From positions 11,795-27,358 of the forward strand of contig QHMQ01000098.1 of NCBI GenBank assembly GCA_003217835.1: a stretch of 15,564 bases of DNA, read 5' to 3'. Source of the stretch: Verrucomicrobiota bacterium (GTDB lineage: Bacteria; Verrucomicrobiota; Verrucomicrobiia; Chthoniobacterales; UBA10450). The translations under genes were made by a program, and so were the position numbers. Under the pieces are notes generated by a model, which was not told where the DNA came from, searched no databases, and worked only from the letters and a program-made list of their open reading frames with translations. Position 1 is the stretch's first letter. The number at the start of each line of letters is the position of its first letter. This document shows positions 6,686 to 14,300 of the stretch, one piece after another.

Positions 6686-7828
6686 CTAGAGCGCGGCGGT
6701 GAGGATCTCGGCCGCGAGATCTGGAAGCGACTTGCTATCCTGGTTGTCCAGGAGGATCACCGTCCAACTACCGTCCAATAATATCGTCATGCAGCTGTGG
6801 AAGCCTGGTAGATCACCAGAGTGGGAGGCGAGCATAATATTCGCAGACCGTGGCGGACGCTCGGTATCGTAGTCGTTTGCGAGGAACTTCCGAAGGTGGT
6901 CTCGATCCGTTCGGCCAACGTGCCAGCCGTATGAATATCCAAACGGCCGCATCGCAAATAGTTCAGCCTTAGCTTCCTTGCCAAGCGCCGTACCGTCCAT
7001 CAGCGCGCACCGCCACCGCCACAGGTCAAGTACCGACGAATACAATCCGCCGGACGCGAACGTAACGGACCATTCAATGTAGGGAGCTTTTACCAGCCTA
7101 CCATTCTCCACGACATAAGCAGTCGCGAGACGCGGCACCACATCTCGAGGTCCACTGATGCCAGTATCGTGCAGACCCGCGCGAGAGGCGAGCCGCTGAA
7201 CGCCCTCAAGATAGCTTTGGCCTGAGACCCGCTCGTAAATCGCGCCTAGAATAAGATAACCACAGTTGCAGTAATTGAACCGGCTGCCTGGCTCGAACTC
7301 CAGCTGACCGCTGCAATAGTTGCGAACGACCTCGGCCGGTGTGGCCGGTCGCTTCACGATCTCCAAAATGTCTGGCCGATGTGCTAGATCGGGTATGCCT
7401 GATGAATGATCCAGGAGATTACGGATAGTCACGAGGCGACCGGACTCAGCGCGATAATCCGGAAGGTAGGTGGACAATGGCGCATCGAGATCAATGCGGC
7501 GCTGCTGCACCAACCCTAGGATGAGGGCTGCGGTGAATTGCTTTGTCAGCGATCCAATTTGGAAGCGAGTCTCGGCCGTGTTCGAGACACGCCATGATTT
7601 GTCGGCCAGCCCAATGGAACGCACGTACACGACACGATCGTCCCGACCGACCAGAACGGAGCCCGTGAACTTCCCCGCTCCGTGGTACTTCATGACGATG
7701 TTGTCAATGGCGCTATCTTGCGCCCTTCGATCACCCGAGCACGCACAGAGCGCCACCATCATGAGCGTGAGAGGCGCCAGCCGCCGACCTTGAATACGGT
7801 ACTCAGCGAGCAACCGGGTCTGTTTCAT
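6686..7828 (-). CDS. Serine beta-lactamase-like hydrolase, probable lipoprotein
   Basis: Penicillin-binding-protein-like serine hydrolase of the class C beta-lactamase/DD-peptidase/esterase family. Numbered from the farthest start (GTG 7942, 418 aa), the catalytic motifs are SLTK (Ser131, Lys134), Y-C-N (224-226) and HSG (374-376, taking the place of KTG), in usual order and spacing. From ATG 7828 (residue 39 of that numbering) the N-terminus reads as a basic region, a hydrophobic run and LCAC with Cys68 as a likely lipidation site, so the enzyme is probably a periplasm-facing lipoprotein. The GTG at 7942 has a good AGGAG ribosome-binding site overlapping the cupin stop, but would give an overlong 55-residue head before the hydrophobic run. 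Real antibiotic hydrolysis is not implied; many relatives are esterases or peptidases. It is third in a co-directional accessory block with a cupin and a small exported protein. Confidence 0.9.
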   Translation of the reverse strand: MKQTRLLAEYRIQGRRLAPLTLMMVALCACSGDRRAQDSAIDNIVMKYHGAGKFTGSVLVGRDDRVVYVRSIGLADKSWRVSNTAETRFQIGSLTKQFTAALILGLVQQRRIDLDAPLSTYLPDYRAESGRLVTIRNLLDHSSGIPDLAHRPDILEIVKRPATPAEVVRNYCSGQLEFEPGSRFNYCNCGYLILGAIYERVSGQSYLEGVQRLASRAGLHDTGISGPRDVVPRLATAYVVENGRLVKAPYIEWSVTFASGGLYSSVLDLWRWRCALMDGTALGKEAKAELFAMRPFGYSYGWHVGRTDRDHLRKFLANDYDTERPPRSANIMLASHSGDLPGFHSCMTILLDGSWTVILLDNQDSKSLPDLAAEILTAAL

Positions 7829-7885
7829 CAAAGCAAAGTCGGTCGTCACGTCTCGAAATGGTTCGGGATTGGCTGCAGCACTTTG

Positions 7886-7963
7886 GTTAGATGGTCCTTG
7901 GCTTCCGATCACAACCATCTTCTGCCACAACGGCCGGTGCACATCATCTCCTAAGTGTTAGGC
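7886..7963 (-). other. attC-like half-sites around the cupin stop and the serine-hydrolase leader
   Basis: On the minus strand GCCTAAC (7963-7957) overlaps the last codons of the cupin gene, and ATCTAAC (7892-7886) lies 64 nt further on, followed by CAAAGTGCTGCAGCC, which resembles the 5' arm of many attC sites. Both heptamers fit the RYYYAAC consensus (R'') expected downstream of a cassette gene. I find no matching GTTRRRY partner (R') before the hydrolase start, so no complete attC can be drawn. It may be a degraded or partly deleted site. Confidence 0.3.
7944..7953 (-). promoter_or_regulatory. Strong ribosome-binding site overlapping the cupin stop codon
   Basis: The cupin stop TAG (7953-7951) is part of TTAGGAG, placing an AGGAG Shine-Dalgarno core 5 nt before the GTG at 7942 in the serine-hydrolase frame; two overlapping ATGs at 7947 and 7944 are in another frame. 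This would couple translation of the hydrolase to the cupin. It competes with the signal-peptide argument for ATG 7828. Confidence 0.4.
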
Positions 7964-8328
7964 TTGGCGTAATGATCTGCGCCAAGAAAGTGCAGTGAGA
8001 CATACGGTTCATCGCCGATGACCCAGCTGTCGTGCGGCACAGGCGGGATGTAAAAAAGCTCCCCCGCTCGCAATTCGACTACGCGACCATCATCGAAGGC
8101 AGCTGTCGCAGTGCCGGAGAGTACTAAGCCGACGTGTTCGACATTGCAGCGGGTCGCGCCAACGCTGGCGCCGACGTGCTCGCTCCACCTCCAGCCAGGC
8201 TCATATGTAGCGCGGCCAATCGTCATCCCACCGAGATGCACCAACTCGAAGCGACCTTTCTGCAGAACGCGAATTTCGTCCGGCGACTCGAACCGTTTCA
8301 GAATAACACTAACTTCCTCGCTACTCAT
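7951..8328 (-). CDS. Small single-domain cupin protein
   Basis: A 125-aa protein that is one cupin beta-barrel. The first cupin motif is recognisable around GWRWSEHVG...CNVEHVGLVLSGTATAAFDDG, which offers two His (in SEHVG and VEHVG) as potential metal ligands. The second is ELRAGELFYIPPVPHDSWVIGDEP, with a His in the PPVPHDSW turn. A bound metal is plausible. Such proteins range from small-molecule dioxygenases and isomerases to sensors, and the substrate cannot be told. No signal peptide is visible, so it is cytosolic. The reading frame ends inside an integron-core-like GCCTAAC, as is common for cassette genes, and the gene lies 55 nt downstream (minus strand) of a GTTAGGC. ATG 8328 lacks a clear ribosome-binding site. 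Confidence 0.88.
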   Translation of the reverse strand: MSSEEVSVILKRFESPDEIRVLQKGRFELVHLGGMTIGRATYEPGWRWSEHVGASVGATRCNVEHVGLVLSGTATAAFDDGRVVELRAGELFYIPPVPHDSWVIGDEPYVSLHFLGADHYAKPNT

Positions 8329-8383
8329 CGATCGACATCAGCATCGCTTACACGTTTGTAATTTCCTACTTTTCCTTCTCCGC

Positions 8384-8547
8384 GCCTAACTGCATCGCCT
8401 GATTCGGCGTTGGCGTGGCATACTCAAAAGTCGTTTGGTGTTACAATGATTTCGCCGAGATGTCTCCCTAACTTGTCGCGGCATACATAGTGCGGCTCTA
8501 CTTTATGGTCACGACGGCCAGCGGTGGACCGGAGCGATTGGTTAGAC
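8384..8547 (-). repeat. Candidate attC-like recombination site (164 nt)
   Basis: On the minus strand this segment begins with GTCTAAC (8547-8541), directly abutting the TAG stop of the upstream gene, and ends with GTTAGGC (8390-8384). The ends form an imperfect inverted repeat: GTCTAAC-CA-ATCGC at one side pairs with GCGAT-GCA-GTTAGGC at the other, giving paired R and L-like boxes with unequal spacers as in attC sites. Inner sequence holds another partial stem (GGTC/GACC). An imperfect second right end, GTTAGGG (8472-8466), would give an 82-nt site. The length of 164 is somewhat above the usual attC range, so a composite or degenerate site is possible. No integrase is in the window. Confidence 0.45.
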
Positions 8548-8952
8548 CTATTGCGGATGCGAAGCCTGATCATCCTTAATGCGCTTCAGTGTATAAACGC
8601 CACTCGGGAGAACGAGACCTTCCGGGCGTCCCGGCCCTTCCTGCGATAGTGTGCGAAACTTCAGTGTGTCGCGAGTAAGCTCGATGACCTCGTCAACAGT
8701 CGTAGAGTCGCTCGACTCCCCGACAAAACGCCACGTTTCGATAAGCTTGCCGTGCTCGATGCGCCACTTTCCGCGCGTGTTCTGACCATCGTCCGGAGGA
8801 TCAAGTATCCAAGTCCCGTCTGCGCGATATTGTGTGTCGTGCCGATAGCTATGCCATCTTCCGAGAATACGTCGTGTCAAAGTAGCGTCGTCAGGAAGCG
8901 CTCCGGCCAACATGGAAGTTGTCAGAGCGAGAAAAACGACCGCGGTCCGCAT
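8548..8952 (-). CDS. Small exported lipocalin-like protein of unknown function
   Basis: A 134-aa protein with a Sec signal peptide: MRTAVVFLALTTSMLAGALP, with probable cleavage after AGA or ALP. The mature part starts with LTRRILGRWHS and continues through TQYRADGTWILDP, GKWRIEHGKLIETW, VIELTRDTLKFRTL and GVYTLKRI. This alternation of short beta strands, with a G-x-W after the first helix turn, is the pattern of small lipocalin-like proteins in which a G-x-W opens an eight-stranded barrel. No catalytic residues can be named. The ATG lies 2 nt after GTTAGAC and the stop codon directly touches GTCTAAC on the minus strand, so the gene fills the space between two integron-core-like heptamers. No Shine-Dalgarno sequence fits before the ATG. 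Fold assignment is tentative; the gene itself is well supported. Confidence 0.75.
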   Translation of the reverse strand: MRTAVVFLALTTSMLAGALPDDATLTRRILGRWHSYRHDTQYRADGTWILDPPDDGQNTRGKWRIEHGKLIETWRFVGESSDSTTVDEVIELTRDTLKFRTLSQEGPGRPEGLVLPSGVYTLKRIKDDQASHPQ

Positions 8953-8954
8953 AA

Positions 8955-8990
8955 GTCTAACGAGAACTAGGCCGAATAATTCGATCTAAC
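8955..8990 (-). repeat. Two integron-core-like heptamers at the ftsH-side boundary of the accessory block
   Basis: On the minus strand GTTAGAT (8990-8984) and GTTAGAC (8961-8955) lie 22 nt apart in direct orientation between the ftsH stop and the first accessory gene. Both fit GTTRRRY, the right-hand core (R') of attC/attI sites. A perfect 5-bp inverted repeat, CGAAT-A-ATTCG (8973-8983), sits between them. This is the position and orientation expected for a cassette insertion junction. Confidence 0.4.
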
Positions 8991-9023
8991 CCCGGCGAAC
9001 CTCACGACGAGACGCGCAAAAAT

Positions 9024-11063
9024 TTACGCCGGTGCGCCGCCGAGTGCGCCGGGGAGCGGCGGCGTGACGTCGGGCGCGGCGACGATTTGCTTGGGCGGTT
9101 TTTCCGGCGGCATTTTTTGACCATCCGGGGGCGCACTGCCGCGGGGCGGATTTATCAAGCGACCTTGCTCGACAATTTCTTTAATTTGCGAGCCATCGAG
9201 CGTCTCGTACTCAAGCAATGCTTTTGCGATGACCTCCAGCTGGTCGCGATGGGCGATGAGGGTTTGTTTCGCCAGTTGATAGGCTTCATCGAGTAGCCTG
9301 CGCACTTCCTGATCGATTTGCTCCGCTGTCGCTTCGCTGTAATCGCGAGCGCGCGAAATATCGCGGCCGAGGAAAACGTAATCTTCGTGGTCGCCGTACT
9401 CGACCATACCCATTTTTTCGCTCATGCCCCATTCACACACCATGCGGCGCGCGATTGCCGTTGCCATTTTGATGTCGCCGCGCGCGCCGTTGGTAATGTC
9501 GCCAAATATTATTTCTTCAGCAACGCGACCGCCCATGCTGACAGCAAGACCGGCAAGCAATTCATTTTTGCGGTTCGTATATTTGTCTTCCTCCGGCAAC
9601 CACATTGTCGATCCAAGCGAGGGGCCGCGCGGAATGATGGTGACTTTGTGCAGTGGCTCGGTATGCGGCAAAAGTTCCAGCAAGAGCGCGTGACCTGCTT
9701 CGTGATAGGCGGTGTTTTGTTTTTCTTTCTCGCTAAGTGCGAGACTGCGGCGTTCTTTGCCCCAGAGGACTTTGTCGCGCGCTTCTTCCAATTCGGCGAG
9801 CGTAATGCCTTTTAATCCCCGACGGGCGGCGAGCAGCGCTGCTTCGTTGATCACGTTGGCCAGCTCCGCGCCAGAATAACCCGGTGTGCCACGCGCGACC
9901 ACCGCAAGATCGACGCCTTCCGCCAATTTCACTTTCTTCGCATGAACGCGAAGAATCTCTTCGCGCCCTTTCACGTCGGGGAGATTAACAGTAATTTGTC
10001 GATCGAAGCGTCCCGGTCGGAGCAGCGCCGGATCGAGAACGTCGGGACGGTTGGTGGCCGCGATGATGATGACGCCTTCCTGCGTATCGAAGCCATCCAT
10101 CTCGACGAGTAGGGCATTCAACGTTTGCTCGCGCTCGTCGTGGCCTCCGCCAACACCGTGACCGCGATGACGCCCAACGGCATCGATTTCGTCGATGAAA
10201 ATGATGCAAGGCGCAGATTTTTTGCCCTGCTCGAACATGTCGCGCACACGCGATGCGCCAACCCCGACAAACATCTCGACAAAATCCGAGCCGCTAATCG
10301 AGAAGAACGGAACGTCCGCTTCACCCGCGATAGCGCGCGCCAGCAAAGTTTTGCCGGTGCCGGGCGGCCCGACTAGGAGAACACCTTTCGGGATGCGGCC
10401 CCCGAGCTTTTGAAACTTTTTCGGGTCGCGCAAAAACTCGACGAGCTCTTGCACTTCATCCTTCGCTTCCTCGACGCCAGCAACATCGCGAAATGTGATT
10501 TTATTTTTGTCGCGCGCGAGCATGCGTGCTTTCGATTTCCCGAAATTGAGCGCGCCTTTCCCCGCCATGCGGATTTGCTGACGGAAAAGAAAGTAAAGCA
10601 CGAGTAGAAAAAGGGCGATCGGGAGAAAACCGACCACGGTCTGCGCAAGCACATTTGATTCCGTCTTAATGGCCGGCTGAATGCCGGCGGCAGCGAGTTT
10701 CTCTTGCAAATTATTCGTGAAACTCAAATAGACCGTGGTTCGAAACGGAACCTGCTGCGCAGGCGCTGAACCCACACCTTGGCGGATATATGCGCCGCGC
10801 AAGGTTTGCGTCGGTCGGCCATCCTCAACGACCAGTTGAAGTGGATAATTCTTATCGGTGGCGATCTGCTTGTTATCGAGCAGCTCTAGAAAACGATTGT
10901 AAGGGACGTCTTCGACCGGCTGCATCCCGCCGCGGTAAAAGAGCATGGCGAGCGCAATGAAGCTAAAGGCGATGACAATAAGAATGACGCCGCGCCAGTT
11001 AAAATTAGGCTCGTTCCCACGGGATTTATTCTCCTTTTGAGAGTTGCGATCAGCTTGAGGCAT
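9024..11063 (-). CDS. ftsH: ATP-dependent zinc metalloprotease FtsH
   Basis: Membrane-bound AAA+ protease that extracts and degrades misfolded membrane proteins and short-lived regulators. Numbering from the farthest start (TTG 11087, 687 aa): TM1 about 33-51, a periplasmic domain of about 95 residues, TM2 about 147-168, Walker A GPPGTGKT (240-247), pore motif FVG (273-275), Walker B IIFIDE (295-300), the second region of homology ATNRPDVLDPALLRPGRFDR (344-363), zinc site HEAGH (462-466) and a third metal ligand, probably Asp538 in GDIKMAT. All catalytic residues are present. The C-terminal 40 residues are proline-rich and variable. ATG 11063 (MPQADRNSQ) is preferred to TTG 11087 because it is ATG and leaves a normal short cytosolic head; neither has a clear ribosome-binding site. 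It is divergent from the giant ABC gene. Confidence 0.97.
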   Translation of the reverse strand: MPQADRNSQKENKSRGNEPNFNWRGVILIVIAFSFIALAMLFYRGGMQPVEDVPYNRFLELLDNKQIATDKNYPLQLVVEDGRPTQTLRGAYIRQGVGSAPAQQVPFRTTVYLSFTNNLQEKLAAAGIQPAIKTESNVLAQTVVGFLPIALFLLVLYFLFRQQIRMAGKGALNFGKSKARMLARDKNKITFRDVAGVEEAKDEVQELVEFLRDPKKFQKLGGRIPKGVLLVGPPGTGKTLLARAIAGEADVPFFSISGSDFVEMFVGVGASRVRDMFEQGKKSAPCIIFIDEIDAVGRHRGHGVGGGHDEREQTLNALLVEMDGFDTQEGVIIIAATNRPDVLDPALLRPGRFDRQITVNLPDVKGREEILRVHAKKVKLAEGVDLAVVARGTPGYSGAELANVINEAALLAARRGLKGITLAELEEARDKVLWGKERRSLALSEKEKQNTAYHEAGHALLLELLPHTEPLHKVTIIPRGPSLGSTMWLPEEDKYTNRKNELLAGLAVSMGGRVAEEIIFGDITNGARGDIKMATAIARRMVCEWGMSEKMGMVEYGDHEDYVFLGRDISRARDYSEATAEQIDQEVRRLLDEAYQLAKQTLIAHRDQLEVIAKALLEYETLDGSQIKEIVEQGRLINPPRGSAPPDGQKMPPEKPPKQIVAAPDVTPPLPGALGGAPA

Positions 11064-11087
11064 GGAAATAAAACGCTCTACGAGCAA

Positions 11088-11307
11088 ATGCAGGTTACCA
11101 TGAAGGCTTTTTCAATGCAAAGAGTAGGGCTGCATCCAGCGGAGGACGAATGATGATAATGAATGGTGAGAAGATCGAGATTGCGCGAGTTGAAAGGTTA
11201 AGCCGATTGGTTTGGGAGGACCGCTGCGCGACTCCTTGCCTATGTATCGTGGCTGCGCATTGCGTCGCTCGTCGATTTCGGGTAAAATTCCAGTCCAAAA
11301 TGTCGAT
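11088..11307. other. Divergent intergenic region between ftsH and the ABC fusion gene
   Basis: This stretch must hold both divergent promoters. On the minus strand TTGCAT-17 nt-TAACCT (ending near 11092) is a poor sigma70-like pair. On the plus strand a GGGAGGA at 11214-11220 looks like a Shine-Dalgarno sequence but is 21 nt from the ATG at 11242 and 15 nt from an in-frame TTG at 11236. I see no operator-like repeat or RNA gene. Confidence 0.3.
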
Positions 11308-14300
11308 ATGACAGAAATGGTTTCATCGGTTGCAGATAAAATCGACCGCGCAGTGCAGCGCGTGACGCCGTTTGCCTATCGCGTGCGCCGGACCGGCCGC
11401 CGTTGGGTTCGCCGCGCCTTGCGCAAGCCCCGCAGCGTCTCAGAGGGTCCGAATCTGTTGCCGCTGTTGATCCAGGTGCTCGCCAGCTTTTCAAAGGCGG
11501 ATGGCGTTCTATTAGAGGAAGAGATCGACTCGAGTCTCGGTTTTTTGCGTTACGATTATCCCGAGGCGGTTTACTCGGAGCTGCGACAGTTATTCCGCCA
11601 AGCGCTCTACGAGCAGCAGGACCTTGCCGCCATGGCGCAGAAACTAGGCACCCAACTAACCACAGAGCGCAAGATCATGTTGGGAGTCCAGCTCTACGAC
11701 CTCATCTCGCAAGCGGGATTGAAGCAGGAGCAGGTCGTCGCGTTCTATTCGTTCATGTCACAGCTCGGCATGGCCGCGCAAGCCATCGACATCGTTTACC
11801 AATTGAATGCCTCGGAGGATTCCGATCCGTCGATCTATCAGCGCGGGGCGTCCCCGCTCGAGTCGCTCTCTTTCGCCACGAACGGGAAGGCGGATGTGAT
11901 ACTTAAGAACCTTGACGGCAGCGATCGGTTGATGGCATTTCGTTATCACGATCTCATTTTGCTCAAGAATTACAGCGGGCAAAATGTGTCGGTGCGCGGG
12001 CGACCGCTGGTTCGCGGCGGTTTCTGCCGAATTTACCCCGGCCAGCGCATTCTCGTTGGCAATCAAGTGCTCAGCTATCAGGAGCTGGCGCAATATTTCA
12101 ACGCCAAGAAGAATGTTTCGCTTCCGCAGATTCTTATCCGGGTAAACAAGGACTCAGATGAAGTGGAACTGGAGCGCTCGCGTACGCGCGAAAGCTCGCT
12201 CCGGGTTACTTTCGGATTAAAGGTGCGCGTCAAAGCGCTACGCGACGTGGATGCTGAGCTAAACGGGATAAAACTGAAAGCCGGTACGCAGGTCGAAGCG
12301 ACTCTGGAAGACAAGATCATTTTCCACAACGACAGCGAGCTGGATTTGATCGATCTGCGCCGGCGGGCTCGTGCGTTGGGTGGCCGATTTCAACTGAAAG
12401 CCTCTAAATCCGAATATTTGGTGTCGAACGATCCAAGCCGCCTGGAAGCCGACGATATTCTGCTTTCACCGGGCACCAGCGGCGACGTGCTACTGAAGAT
12501 TTTTTGCGATTACGACCAGCGGGTCGGCCTGTTGCAGGTGATCGAAGCCGATCGCCCGATCATAGTGGGCGACACTCCCGTGCGCACAACCGCGCCGCTC
12601 AAAGACGGCGACACGATCCGGATCGACGTCGGACAATTTCTTCGTTGCAATTTTTCAGAACGAATCATCGAGGAAGAGCGTAATATCATTCGAACCCTCG
12701 AGGTAAACGAAGTCACCCATCGTTTCAGCAAAGGCGAAATTGGGCTTGAGGGAATCTCCTTCGGCGTCACCCGCGGCGAGCTCGTTTGCGTGATGGGCGC
12801 AAGCGGTTCGGGAAAAAGCACGCTCCTAAGAGTGCTGGCCGGCCAACTTCAGCCCACTAGAGGCGAGGTCATTCTCAACGGACAATCGCTTTATCCGAAC
12901 CTTGACGCTCTCAAGCGCTACATCAGTTACATGCCACAGCAAGACGCGTTCGACGAACATCTCACGATCGGCGAAAACCTGCAGTTTGCGGCGGCGATTC
13001 GTTCACCGCACCTCTCGCGACGCGATCGCATGCGGCGCCTGGACGCAAAACTGATCGAGCTCGGTTTGGGCGAACGCCGGGATGCCGTCGTGGGCAGCGC
13101 GGACAAGAAAACATTGAGCGGCGGCGAGCGCAAACGCCTTAATATCGGCCTCGATATGATCGGCATGTCGGACGTTTATCTTTTCGATGAACCGACGTCC
13201 GGCCTCTCCTCGAAAGACTCCGAACACGTGATCGAGATCATTCGCGGCATGGCACACAACAAGATCATCATTGTCACCATCCACCAGCCGAGCTCGAAAC
13301 TCTTCCAAATGTTTCACAAAGCGATCTTGCTCGACAAGGGCGGACGACTCGTCTTTTTCGGCACGCCTTCAGATATGCTTCGCTACTTTGCCGAAGCGGA
13401 ACACCAACACCAGTTCGGCGCCGAACTGGGCGCGTGTCCATCATGCGGAACAACCCGTCCTGAGTTCATCTTTGATGTGCTTGAAACACCACTGCGCGAT
13501 ATCAGCGGGGACATTATTTACGAGGAAAATAGTCGCGGCCAGCTCGTCGCGGCCCGCCGTTACTCGCCGGAATTCTGGCGCGACAAATACGAAGCGTTTC
13601 GATTGATCCAGGACGTTAAACAAGTTTCCTTGCGCAAAGAACCGGTCGCGCCGCTGCCCGCCGTCCCGGCCCAGAAGAAGAGGTTGCCATTTCGCTGGCA
13701 CGACGAATGGACGCAATTTCGCACCCTTCTGCGCCGTTCCTTCATAAGTAAACTGCGCAATCGCGCCAACCTCGTCATCACAATCGGGGTTTCGCCCGTA
13801 CTGGCATTGCTCATCGCGACCATTCTGCGCTATTCGGACAGCGGGAAATACGATTTCGCGTCCGCTTATCACATCCCAACGTTCTTGTTCCTTAGCCTTA
13901 TCGTCGCGATGTTCCTCGGCCTAACCAACAGTGCCGACGATATCATCCGCGACCGGCCGGTGCTGCAGCGCGAGCGCAATCTCAATGTTCGCCTTTCTTA
14001 TTACGTAATCTCGAAAACGCTCACGCTCGGGATTTTTGCGCTGATCCAATGCGTGCTTTTCGTTCTGATCGGCAATTACGTCCTGCAAATCCGCGGGATG
14101 TTTTGGATTGATCTCGGAATCATGCTCATGACGGCCATGGGTGGTGTGTCGCTTGGGCTGCTGATTTCTTCGCTCGTCGCCGATCCGAAGACAGCGGCCA
14201 ACATCGTCCCACTCGTCTTAATTCCGCAGATCATCATGGGTGGCGCCCTCATCAAATACGAAGACATGAATCGGAACCTCGCGCTGGTTTACTCACTCAC

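Noticed and set aside
6686..7828. True antibiotic-resistance beta-lactamase
   Set aside because: The motifs SxxK, YxN and HxG show only membership of the broad serine-hydrolase family; an HSG third motif and lipoprotein signal fit many esterases and DD-peptidase-like proteins, so resistance cannot be claimed.
6600..9100. Toxin-antitoxin or phage-defence island in the accessory block
   Set aside because: None of the three proteins shows toxin, nuclease, methylase or NTPase motifs; the cassette explanation is better supported.
9318..9815. Plus-strand open frame of 165 codons opposite ftsH
   Set aside because: It overlaps the protease domain of ftsH on the other strand and its protein looks like a reverse-complement shadow, rich in Phe, Ala and Arg without domain structure.
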